Made by a program: the position numbers and the translations under genes. A stretch of DNA of 64,000 nucleotides from Verrucomicrobiota bacterium (GTDB lineage Bacteria > Verrucomicrobiota > Kiritimatiellia > CAIQIC01 > JAGNIJ01). The stretch covers positions 220,347-284,346 of the forward strand of contig JAKLGK010000005.1 in assembly GCA_022710725.1 (NCBI GenBank), written 5' to 3'. A model generated the notes under the pieces. The model was not told where the DNA came from. It worked only from the letters and a program-made list of their open reading frames with translations, and did no database searches. Of this stretch, positions 40,418-48,787 are shown in pieces; position 1 is the first letter of the stretch; each line of letters begins with the position of its first letter.

Positions 40418-42550
40418 TCAGCCGGCCGGCGCGGCCGCCGTGACCGGGTGTTCCGCGTCCGCCGGCTGGGCCGGTTCAGCGTTCATGGAGATCAGGTCGC
40501 TGAGGATCTGGAGCGCCTCGTTCAGCATGACGTCGGCCTGCTGGTCGCCGCCTTCATCCTTCTCGCGCAACTGGTCGCTCAACTCTTTTTCCGTGCGGGC
40601 CAGTTCCAGGCGCTTTTCGAAGTTCAGCGTGACCGTCGGATCCTTCTGCCGCTCGGCGAGCCGGCCGAGCAGTTCCAGGTAGGCCTGGTAGCGGGCGTCG
40701 GACTTGCGCCGGGCCTCCACCTTGCTCCGCAGCGCGGGCATCTGTTCCCTCAAGGGCGTCGCCAGGGCGTACGTCAGGGACCGGATCTGGGACCAGGGCA
40801 GGGCCTGCGGCAGCGTCTCCTCGCCGATCTCCAGGGTGTCGAGGCTGGACGGCGTCACGATGTCCGGGGCGACGCCTCGCAACTGCGTCGAGCCCCCGTT
40901 GATCCGGTAGAAACTGGCCGTCGTGACCTTCAGCTTGCCGAGCGCCGGCTGCCCGTCCTTGAGGTCGGCGAGCGTCTGGACCGTGCCCTTGCCGTGCGTC
41001 TTGGAATCGCCCGCGATGACGGCGCGCCCGTAGTCCTGGAGCGCGCCCGCCAGGATCTCCGAGGCGGAGGCCGTCTGCCGGTTGACCAGCACGATCATCG
41101 GGCCGTCGTACACGACTTCCGGGTCGGAATCGTTCATGACCTGGCTCCGCCGCCCGTCGCTGACCTGGACCACGGGGCCGCGCTCGATGAAGAGGCCGGT
41201 CATCCGCACGGCCTCCGCCAGCAGGCCGCCGCCGTTGTTGCGCAGGTCCAGCACGAGCCCCTCGACGCCGTTGGTGGACAGCTCGCGCAGCAGCCGGCGC
41301 ACGTCCTGGGCCGAGCTGCGGGCCTCCGCGCCCAGCCCGCGCAGCGGCCGCACGTCGGCGTAAAAGTCGGGCAGCGTGATGATCCCCAGCTTGCGGGTTC
41401 GGCCGTCGGCGCCGACCACCTCCTTGACCGCCGACTTGGCGGCCTGGTCCTCGAGCTTCACCTCTTCGCGGATCAGGTCGATCTTGACGACCGTGGTCCC
41501 CGTGGGGTCGGAGGCCGGGATCACGGACAGCACGACCTTCGTATTCTTCTCCCCGCGGATCAGGCGGACCGCCTTGCTCAACGGCCAGTGCAGGATGCTC
41601 ACGGGCTCCCCGTCGCCCTGGGCGACGGCGATGATCTTGTCGCCGGCCTTCAGGCGCCCGTCCTTCTCGGCGGGGCCGCCGGGGATGAGCTGGTCGATCT
41701 TCGCGGCGCCGTCCTCGCTGGTCAGGCGGGCGCCGATGCCCACGAGCGAGAGCTGCATGCCGATCTCGAAATCCTCCGTCTGGCTGGCGGACATGTAGTC
41801 CGTGTGCGGGTCGTACGCCTGGGTAAAAGCGGTCAGGTAGCGGTCCACCGGCCACTCGGCCCGGTTGTCGTTGAGCACGTCAAGGTACTGCCGGTAGCTC
41901 TTCCGGATGGCCTCTTCCGGCGTGAGGCGCAGGTCGGTGGACAAATCCACCTCTTCCGACGGTTCGACCGCCGGCTCCTCCGGGAGGGACGCGGCCGGCT
42001 CGTTGGTGCGGGCGGCGTCCGCCATCCGGCGGTTGACCATGTGCGCGATGTACTGGTTCTTGATCTTCCGGCGCCAGAGGTCGTCCCAGGCCTTCTCGTC
42101 CGCGGGCCACTCGGCGTCCTTCCGCTTCCACGTGTACGACTCGTCGCGGTCCAGTTCGAAGCCCTGCTTCAGCAGGCCCTCCACGAAGTCCACCCGGTTG
42201 CTTACCCGCGTCCGGAGGGTGTCGTATGCTTCCTGGGCAAAGGAGACGTCGCCCGCGATCAGCCGGTTGTCCAGGTTGGTGGCGGCGAGCTGGAACCGCT
42301 GAATGTCCGAGGCCAGGAAGTAGCTCCGGTCGAAGTCCAGGAACGCCAGGAACCGGTCCAGGGCGGCGACCGCGCGGTCATCGTCCATCGGCAACTGGGT
42401 CAGGTGCCACTGGGGCAGGCGCCGGGCGACGAGTCGAGCCGCCTCGGAAGCCTCCGCCTCCGGCGCGCTCGCCGGCGCGCGGGCCGCGGCCCAGACCATG
42501 CCGCCGACCATCAGGGCGCAAGGCCCCAGCCATCTTTTCCAGCCTTTCAT
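40418..42550 (-). CDS. prc: C-terminal processing (tail-specific) periplasmic protease
   Basis: 710 residues: signal peptide 1-23, an N-terminal helical domain (30-240), a PDZ domain (about 255-345: G-I-G-A-R-L...I-x-x-L-I-P-G-G-P-A), then the S41 catalytic domain. The catalytic Ser is in R-Q-T-A-S-A-S-E-I and the Lys in K-T-H-G-K-G-T-V-Q. The ending matches long Prc/Tsp (E. coli 682). It degrades proteins with nonpolar tails and processes envelope proteins. The ATG at 42550 follows GGAGAT; a TTG one codon earlier is less likely. A -10-like TATAGT lies at 42576-42571 on the minus strand, with no clear -35. Confidence 0.92.
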   Translation of the reverse strand: MKGWKRWLGPCALMVGGMVWAAARAPASAPEAEASEAARLVARRLPQWHLTQLPMDDDRAVAALDRFLAFLDFDRSYFLASDIQRFQLAATNLDNRLIAGDVSFAQEAYDTLRTRVSNRVDFVEGLLKQGFELDRDESYTWKRKDAEWPADEKAWDDLWRRKIKNQYIAHMVNRRMADAARTNEPAASLPEEPAVEPSEEVDLSTDLRLTPEEAIRKSYRQYLDVLNDNRAEWPVDRYLTAFTQAYDPHTDYMSASQTEDFEIGMQLSLVGIGARLTSEDGAAKIDQLIPGGPAEKDGRLKAGDKIIAVAQGDGEPVSILHWPLSKAVRLIRGEKNTKVVLSVIPASDPTGTTVVKIDLIREEVKLEDQAAKSAVKEVVGADGRTRKLGIITLPDFYADVRPLRGLGAEARSSAQDVRRLLRELSTNGVEGLVLDLRNNGGGLLAEAVRMTGLFIERGPVVQVSDGRRSQVMNDSDPEVVYDGPMIVLVNRQTASASEILAGALQDYGRAVIAGDSKTHGKGTVQTLADLKDGQPALGKLKVTTASFYRINGGSTQLRGVAPDIVTPSSLDTLEIGEETLPQALPWSQIRSLTYALATPLREQMPALRSKVEARRKSDARYQAYLELLGRLAERQKDPTVTLNFEKRLELARTEKELSDQLREKDEGGDQQADVMLNEALQILSDLISMNAEPAQPADAEHPVTAAAPAG

Positions 42551-42692
42551 CAAATTGATCTCCGCCGCGTACTATAGGGTAAACTCCGCATCTTTTCTAC
42601 AGGACTCTTGCCGGCCGCGCGCCGCATGACCGGGCCATAGACGCCGGGGCCGCGCCCCGTGTTCATTTTTCCCGGCGCCGCGCAAAGCAGGC

Positions 42693-42720
42693 TTGGTTTC
42701 CGGCCGGCCCGCTGTAGTAT
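42693..42720 (+). promoter_or_regulatory. promoter giving a leaderless start at 42727
   Basis: TTGGTT (42693-42698), 16 bases, TAGTAT (42715-42720), then six bases to the GTG at 42727. The expected transcription start coincides with the start codon, and no Shine-Dalgarno is present. The -35 is the same as in the promoter at 16813-16841. Confidence 0.4.
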
Positions 42721-42726
42721 GAAATC

Positions 42727-43692
42727 GTGAACCGGTTCGAATTGAGAAGGGCCGCCGGCGTGGCCGGGCTGCTGGTGCTCGGCGCCGGGTTCGTCTTTTT
42801 GCTGTTCATCGGGTCCTCGCTAGGCTGGTTCGAGCGCGAGCCCTCGGCGCCGGCCCGCGCCCGGCCGGGCGGAACCCCCGCGGCCTTGTCCGCGGCGCCG
42901 GCCGCGGCGGCGCCCGCCGCGCCGATCGCCGCCCCCTCGCGACGGGCCGGCCCGTCCGGGGGCGGCCCCGGGGCCCTGAAGGACGCGGAGGCCCTGGAAA
43001 CCCGTTTGCGGGAGATCGAGACGGAGAACCGCCGGCTCCGCGGCGAGGTCCAGGACCTGCACGGCCGGCTCGTGGGCGTGCTGAACTGGGTGCTGACGAA
43101 CTTCAGGGGCACCTACCCGCTGCCCGAGCCGCTGATGGCCCGGCTCCAGGTGCCGCCCGTGACGGAGGATTACACCCTGCATCCCGAGGCCGCCGCGCTG
43201 ATCAAGGTCACGCCGGAAGAGGAGCAGAAGATCAACGATGTCTTCGCGTACGCGCGCTCCTACCTCGCCGAGATCGAGGCGGCCATGCTGACCGTCACCA
43301 GCCCGCGCCCGGACAAGGTCATCCTGCACATCCCGCCGTTCGCGGAGGACGGGGCCGCGCTGCGGGAGGACATGTACGCGGCCCTGGAAATCACGCTGGG
43401 GGCGGACCGCTTCGACCGTTTCCTCAAGGTTTCCGAGGCGGGGCTCAAGTCGAGCTTCTACCGTTTCGGCGAGGCGTCCCGGACGCTCGTGTTCGAGCTC
43501 GTCTACGCGGGCGAGGGGGAGCCGCCGCAGCTGAAGATCAAGGACGGCTGGATCATGGAGACCGTGCCGGGCGCCAAGGAGATCACGGCCACGGAGGCCA
43601 CCGTCACGAATCTGCCGTCGCGGTACGCCGCGTATTCGCCCTGGCTGCCCGACTACCTCGTGCAGGGATTCGCTACCGAGGCTGTTCGGTAG
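42727..43692 (+). CDS. membrane-anchored coiled-coil protein of unknown function
   Basis: 321 residues from a GTG. One membrane helix (about 10-32), an Ala/Pro-rich linker to residue 85, a short coiled coil (88-115: L-E-T-R-L-R-E-I-E-T-E-N-R-R-L-R) and a folded domain of about 200 residues with Y-A-R-S-Y-L-A-E-I-E and L-K-I-K-D-G-W-I-M-E. I do not recognise the domain. The start is chosen from the first in-frame GTG before the helix and from a promoter that would put the transcript start on it. The last 20 bases overlap the convergent zinc-ribbon gene. Confidence 0.7.
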   Translation: MNRFELRRAAGVAGLLVLGAGFVFLLFIGSSLGWFEREPSAPARARPGGTPAALSAAPAAAAPAAPIAAPSRRAGPSGGGPGALKDAEALETRLREIETENRRLRGEVQDLHGRLVGVLNWVLTNFRGTYPLPEPLMARLQVPPVTEDYTLHPEAAALIKVTPEEEQKINDVFAYARSYLAEIEAAMLTVTSPRPDKVILHIPPFAEDGAALREDMYAALEITLGADRFDRFLKVSEAGLKSSFYRFGEASRTLVFELVYAGEGEPPQLKIKDGWIMETVPGAKEITATEATVTNLPSRYAAYSPWLPDYLVQGFATEAVR

Positions 43693-43864
43693 GCGGCGGG
43701 CCCTTCCACTTCGCCATTTCCTTCTGGTAGCAGGCCGGGCAGATCCCGTGGCTCACCTTGTTCATCTCGCCGGGCTTGACGTCGATCCACTTGCCGCAGG
43801 CGGCGCACTTCACGTACATCAGCTCGGCGGATTCCTTCGCGGTCTTTTGTTCGTGGCGGCTCAC
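43673..43864 (-). CDS. small zinc-ribbon protein
   Basis: 63 residues. Two C-x2-C pairs (C-A-A-C and C-P-A-C, about 22 residues apart) make a zinc ribbon: V-K-C-A-A-C-G-K-W-I-D-V-K and G-I-C-P-A-C-Y-Q-K-E. It begins at a GTG with AAGGG a few bases upstream and overlaps the end of the convergent gene by 20 bases. The Cys spacing and the intact frame in a short span support a real gene. Its role is unknown; a regulator or RNA/DNA-binding adaptor would fit the fold. Confidence 0.6.
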   Translation of the reverse strand: MSRHEQKTAKESAELMYVKCAACGKWIDVKPGEMNKVSHGICPACYQKEMAKWKGPPPTEQPR

Positions 43865-44011
43865 GGCGCCCTTTCATCGGCTCGGCCGCGCAGGGCGGCG
43901 ACCCCGTTGTTGTGACAGGAAAAACGGGCCGGGGCAAGTCTTCTCGCCGGCCCGGGGCGCGGCTGCTTTTTCCGCTTGAAAACAGGGTCGTCGCGGTGGA
44001 GGGTACCCGCC

Positions 44012-44809
44012 ATGCGGCGGAACATCATCGACGTGCATACCCACGTGTTCCCGGACGACCTGGCCGCGCGCGCGATCCAGCACCTGTCCGGTAATTCCGG
44101 GGAGCGGGCCTTCACGGACGGCACCGCGGGCGGCCTCCAGGCCTCCATGCGCCGGCACGGCATCGCCTTGAGCGTCACCCAGCCGGTCTCCACCCGGCCG
44201 GCCCAGACGCCCAGCATCAACACCTATGTCATGGAATTGAAGCAGCCGGGCCTGATCCACTTCGGCACGCTGCACCCGGACTACGGGAACCCGGACGCGG
44301 AGATCGAGCGCCTGGCGGCCGGGGGGATCAAGGGCATCAAGTTCCACCCGGACTACCAGAACTTCTTCGTGGACGAGGAGCGGATGTTCCCGGTCTACGG
44401 GAGGATGGCCCGGGCCGGCCTGATCGCGTTCTTCCATGCCGGGGTGGACATCGGCCTCCCGCCGCCCGTTCATTGCCCGCCGGACCGGCTGGCCCGCGTC
44501 CTGGAGCGCGTGCCGGACCTGCCCGTCGTCGCCGCGCACTTCGGCGGCTTCAAGATGTGGGACGAGGTGGCCCGCCATCTCGTCGGCAAGCCGCTCTGGC
44601 TGGAATCCTCGTTTACATTGTCGTGGCTGCCCGCGGCGGATTTCACGCGGATGGCGCGGCGGCACGGGATCGAGCGGGTGATGTTCGGGACCGACTCGCC
44701 GTGGGCCGACCAGGGCGCGGAGATCGCCCTGATGGAAAAGACCGGGCTGAACGAGGCCGAGCTCGACGCCGTCTTCCACGGCAGCGCCGCGCGGCTGCTC
44801 GGCTTGTAA
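44012..44809 (+). CDS. amidohydrolase-2 family metal-dependent hydrolase
   Basis: 265 residues forming a TIM-barrel. The start M-R-R-N-I-I-D-V-H-T-H-V-F has the H-x-H metal pair. K-F-H-P-D-Y-Q, F-H-A-G, H-F-G-G and M-F-G-T-D-S-P-W supply further ligand and catalytic residues (the last Asp is the general base). Relatives include 2-pyrone-4,6-dicarboxylate lactonases, aminocarboxymuconate-semialdehyde decarboxylase and many uncharacterised enzymes. GGAGGG at 43998-44003 with an eight-base spacing fixes the ATG. It stands alone, convergent with cusA. The substrate is unknown. Confidence 0.85.
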   Translation: MRRNIIDVHTHVFPDDLAARAIQHLSGNSGERAFTDGTAGGLQASMRRHGIALSVTQPVSTRPAQTPSINTYVMELKQPGLIHFGTLHPDYGNPDAEIERLAAGGIKGIKFHPDYQNFFVDEERMFPVYGRMARAGLIAFFHAGVDIGLPPPVHCPPDRLARVLERVPDLPVVAAHFGGFKMWDEVARHLVGKPLWLESSFTLSWLPAADFTRMARRHGIERVMFGTDSPWADQGAEIALMEKTGLNEAELDAVFHGSAARLLGL

Positions 44810-44842
44810 GGCGCGGCGCCTCCAGCCCTCGAAACGCGTCTC

Positions 44843-47800
44843 TCACGGGCGCGCGGCTTTGTTCAGGCTCTTTTCCCTTACCCAGCTGTACAGGACCGGC
44901 GCCATGAACATGGTGACGACCTCCAGCAGCATGCCGCCGAAGGAGGCGAGCGACATGGGCACCATGAGATCCGAGCCCCGGCCGCGGGACGTGATGACCG
45001 GCAGCAGGGCCAGCACCGTCGTCGCCGTGGTCATCAGGCAGGCGCGGATCCGGCGCCCGCCGGCGAAGACCGTGGCCTCGCGGATCGCCTCGCGGGTCGC
45101 CGGCCGGACTTCCTCGAACCGCTGCTTCAGGTATGCGCACATCACCACGGCGTCGTCCGAGGCGATGCCGAACAGCGCCAGGAATCCCACCCAGATCGCG
45201 ATGCTCATGTTGACGGGGCGGACCTGGAAAAGGTCGCGCAGGTTCAACCCGAACACGGAGAAGTCGAGGAACCACGGCTGGCCGTAGAGCCAGATCAGCA
45301 GGAGCCCCGAACCCCAGCAGACGAAGATGGTCGAGAACACGAGCCCCGTCGTGACCACGGACCGGAACTGGAAGTAGATGATCAGGAAGATGACAAACAG
45401 GGTCAGGGGGAGGATCAGCGACAGCGTTTTCTGCGCGCGGAGCTGGTTCTCGTAGTTGCCCGCGAACCGGTACGAAACCCCGGGCGGCAGCGCCAGGTCG
45501 CCGGAGGCGAGCCGATCCGCGAGATAGGCCTGGCAGGCCTCGACCACGTCCACCTCGGCGAAGCCGGGCTTCCTGTCGAAGAGGACGTAGCTGACAAGGA
45601 AGCCGTCCTCGCTCTTGACGGCCTCGGGCCCGCGCGCGTAGCGGATGTCCGCAAGCTGCGCGAGGGGGATCGGGGCGCCGTCCATGGCCGGGATCAGGAT
45701 GTTTTGCAGGGCCTCGGGCGAGTCGCGCCGCTCGCGCAGGTAGCGCGCGCGCACGGGATAGCGGTCGCGGCCCTCGACGGTCGTCGTCAGCCGGACGCCG
45801 CCGACGGCGACCTCGATGGCCATCTGCACGTCCTCGATCTTCATCCCGTAGCGGGCGAGCGCCTCGCGCCGGAGCTCGATCTCCAGGTACGGCTTGCCGA
45901 CGATCCGGTCGGCGATCACGGCGGAGGGCTCGACGCCGGGCGCCTCCTTGAGGAAGCGCTCGATATCGAGCCCGGCCCGTTCGATGGCCTCCAGGCTGGG
46001 CCCGCTGACTTTGACGCCCATCGGCGCCCGCAGGCCGCTCTGCAACATGACCAGGCGCGCGGCGATCGGCTGGAGACGCGGCGCGCTCGTGCTGCCGGGC
46101 ACCTCGGCCGCCCGGACGATCTCGTCCCAGATGTCGTCGGGCGTGCGGATGTGGTCGCGCCACTGGCGGTAGGGCTTCCCGCGCGGGTCGGGGACGAGGC
46201 GGCCGTCCGCGTCGCGCGCGAATTGGCGTTGCTGGCGGTCGTACCGATAGAGGAGCGCGCGCCCGGCCTGGTCCGTGGCGTACTCGGATTTGTAGGCGAT
46301 GACCGTCTCGATCATGTTCACCGGCGCCGGATCCAGCGCGGACGCCGCGCGCCCGATCTTGCCCACGACCGACTCCACCTCGGGGATCGCCCGCAGGGCC
46401 ATGTCCTGCTTGCGGACGATGTCCATGGCCTCGCCGAGGGAGGCGTGCGGCATGGTGGTCGGCATGTACAGGAAAGACCCCTCGTCCAGCGGCGGCATGA
46501 ATTCCTTGCCGAAGCCGGGAAAGGCGTGGACCGCCCACGACCACGGACCGCTCTGGCGCAGGGCCCGGGCGGCGGGCCAGGCCTTTTCGAGGCCGGCGGG
46601 CACGAAGCCGAAAAGCCGGTCGAACCCGAGCCAGGCCGTGTACCCGGCGATCACGATGGCGGCCGGCAGCGAGAGGAACGCGAGCTTGTGCTCCAGGCAC
46701 CACCGCAGGATGCGGGCGTAGCGGCGTTCGACCAGGTAGTAGAACCCCTGGAGCGCGCCGATGACGACGGCCACGAACACGAAGTTCCGCAGCCAGCCCT
46801 TCTCCGGCCCGAGCGGCAGCCAGTGGCCCGCCAGCAGCGCCCCGACGAGGAGCACCGCGAGGGCGTTGGCCAGCCCGGGCGCTACCCGGCGGAGACGTTC
46901 GGGCAGGCGCTCCTCGACGGCCACGTAACCGCCCCACAGCGCGAAGAGCGGCGCCGCCCGCCACCAGCCGAACAGCACGCCCATCGCCACCCCCGCCAGG
47001 ACCAGCCCCGCGCCCAGCGCCTGCTGGATCCGGTTCGACGGCGGCCGCCGGCCCAGGAGAAGATGCGCGGCCGCCGGCACGATTGTCAGCGCGATGACCA
47101 CGGAGCCGACCAGGCAGAAGGTCTTGGTAAAGGCGAGGGGCCGGAACAGTTTCCCCTCCGGGCCGGACATCGCGAAGACGGGCAGGAAACCCACGACGGT
47201 GGTCGAGATGGCGGTCAGGATGGCGCCGCCCACCTCGCCGGCGGCGCGGTAGATGACCTCCAGCCGGCTCTCGTCGCGCCGCGCGTCGGCGAGGTGCTGC
47301 AGGATGTTCTGGCAGGTGATGATGCCCATGTCCACGATCGTACCGATGGCGATGGCGATCCCGGACAGCGACACGAGGTTGGCGTCCACGCCGAACAGCC
47401 GCATGGCGATGAAGGAAAACGCGACCGCCAGCGGCATCACCGCGCTCACGAGCAGCGAGAGCTTGAGCTGCGCCGCCATGACGATCACCACGATGGTCGT
47501 GATGAGGATCTGCTCGTAGAGCGCCGCGTTCAGGGTCCCGAGCGTCTCGTAGATCAGGCCCGTCCGGTCATAGAACGGCACCACGGTCACGCGGCTGGTG
47601 GTGATCCCCGCAGGCCAGCGCTCCCGCGGAACGGCGTTCAGCCGCGCGAGCCACGCCTCCTGGTCCAGCGCGCCGTCACGGAACGCCTCGAAGCCTTCCC
47701 CGCGCGCCCACTGCTCCAGGTCCGCCTTCGTGGCGCGCCGGTAATCGGCGACGGCCTTGACCGGCAGGGTGGGGGCGATCTCGGCGATCCGGGCCTTGAC

Positions 47801-48787
47801 GTTCCGGATGGCGTCCAGGGGGTTGTGCCCGTGGCGGACCACGACGACCCCGCCGACGGCCTCGGCGCCCTCCTTGTCCAGCGCGCCGTCGCGGAACGCG
47901 GGCCCGAGCGCCACCTTCGCGACGTTCCGCACGTAGATCGGGACGTTGCCGTTGACCTTGACGACGGTGTCTTCGAGGTCCTTGATCCCTCGGAGGAACC
48001 CGCGGGCCCGGATGAGATACTCCACGCGGTTCAGCTCGATCTGGCGCGCGCCGACGTCCAGGTTCGACGCGCGGACCGCCCGGAAGACCTCTTCCAGCGA
48101 CACGTTGTGAATCCGCAGCGCGTCGGGATCCACGTCCACCTGGTACTCGCGGAGGAACCCGCCGATCCCGGCGACTTCGGTGACGCCCCCGGCCGCCTGC
48201 AGGTGGTAGCGGACGGTCCAGTCCTGGATCGAGCGCAACTCGTCGAGATCCCAGCCGCCGGCCGGATTCCCGTCCGGGTCGCGGCCTTCCAGGGTATACC
48301 AGAAGACCTGGCCCAGCGCCGTGGCGTACGGACCGAGCGCCGGCTTCACGCCCGCGGGCAGCGTGCCCTCGGGCAGGCCGTTGAGCCGCGCGATCACCCG
48401 GTTCTGCGCGGCCTCGAACGGGACGCCCTCCTCGAAGATCACGTAGACCATGGAGAAGCCGAACATGGAGTAGCTGCGGACGGTCCTGACGCCGGGCATG
48501 CCCAGCAGCGAGACGGTCAGCGGGTAGGTGACCTGGTCGTCCACGTCCTTCGGCGAGCGGCCCATCCAGTCGGTAAAGACGATCTGCTGGTTCTCGCCGA
48601 TATCCGGGATGGCGTCCACGGGCACCGGGTGGCGCACGAGGCCCGTGTGCGCCCAGTCGAAAGGCGCGACGATGACGCCCCAGATCGCGATGAAGGCGAC
48701 CAGGAGGCCGACGACCAGTTTCTGCTCGAGGCAGAAGCGGATCACGCGGTGGACCGGGCCGGCCGGGCGCTCGTCGTCAGTGGGCAT
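44843..48787 (-). CDS. cusA: CusA/CzcA-family heavy-metal RND efflux pump
   Basis: 1,314 residues, about 265 longer than E. coli CusA. The RND core is complete: P-V-D-A-I-P-D-I-G-E-N-Q near the start, R-T-V-R-S-Y-S-M-F-G-F, G-I-A-I-A-I-G-T-I-V-D helix IV and the mid-membrane repeat. Metal-path methionines are suggested by F-L-Y-M-P-T-T-M-P and V-M-L-Q-S-G-L-R-A-P-M-G-V-K-V-S-G. The extra length is mainly an insert after the first helix bundle (about 630-760, hydrophobic, with additional predicted helices) and a spacer near 440-470. The pump moves Cu(I) or Ag(I) out across both membranes with CusB and the TolC-type channel. The start lies within the end of cusB (11-base overlap). Confidence 0.9.
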   Translation of the reverse strand: MPTDDERPAGPVHRVIRFCLEQKLVVGLLVAFIAIWGVIVAPFDWAHTGLVRHPVPVDAIPDIGENQQIVFTDWMGRSPKDVDDQVTYPLTVSLLGMPGVRTVRSYSMFGFSMVYVIFEEGVPFEAAQNRVIARLNGLPEGTLPAGVKPALGPYATALGQVFWYTLEGRDPDGNPAGGWDLDELRSIQDWTVRYHLQAAGGVTEVAGIGGFLREYQVDVDPDALRIHNVSLEEVFRAVRASNLDVGARQIELNRVEYLIRARGFLRGIKDLEDTVVKVNGNVPIYVRNVAKVALGPAFRDGALDKEGAEAVGGVVVVRHGHNPLDAIRNVKARIAEIAPTLPVKAVADYRRATKADLEQWARGEGFEAFRDGALDQEAWLARLNAVPRERWPAGITTSRVTVVPFYDRTGLIYETLGTLNAALYEQILITTIVVIVMAAQLKLSLLVSAVMPLAVAFSFIAMRLFGVDANLVSLSGIAIAIGTIVDMGIITCQNILQHLADARRDESRLEVIYRAAGEVGGAILTAISTTVVGFLPVFAMSGPEGKLFRPLAFTKTFCLVGSVVIALTIVPAAAHLLLGRRPPSNRIQQALGAGLVLAGVAMGVLFGWWRAAPLFALWGGYVAVEERLPERLRRVAPGLANALAVLLVGALLAGHWLPLGPEKGWLRNFVFVAVVIGALQGFYYLVERRYARILRWCLEHKLAFLSLPAAIVIAGYTAWLGFDRLFGFVPAGLEKAWPAARALRQSGPWSWAVHAFPGFGKEFMPPLDEGSFLYMPTTMPHASLGEAMDIVRKQDMALRAIPEVESVVGKIGRAASALDPAPVNMIETVIAYKSEYATDQAGRALLYRYDRQQRQFARDADGRLVPDPRGKPYRQWRDHIRTPDDIWDEIVRAAEVPGSTSAPRLQPIAARLVMLQSGLRAPMGVKVSGPSLEAIERAGLDIERFLKEAPGVEPSAVIADRIVGKPYLEIELRREALARYGMKIEDVQMAIEVAVGGVRLTTTVEGRDRYPVRARYLRERRDSPEALQNILIPAMDGAPIPLAQLADIRYARGPEAVKSEDGFLVSYVLFDRKPGFAEVDVVEACQAYLADRLASGDLALPPGVSYRFAGNYENQLRAQKTLSLILPLTLFVIFLIIYFQFRSVVTTGLVFSTIFVCWGSGLLLIWLYGQPWFLDFSVFGLNLRDLFQVRPVNMSIAIWVGFLALFGIASDDAVVMCAYLKQRFEEVRPATREAIREATVFAGGRRIRACLMTTATTVLALLPVITSRGRGSDLMVPMSLASFGGMLLEVVTMFMAPVLYSWVREKSLNKAARP

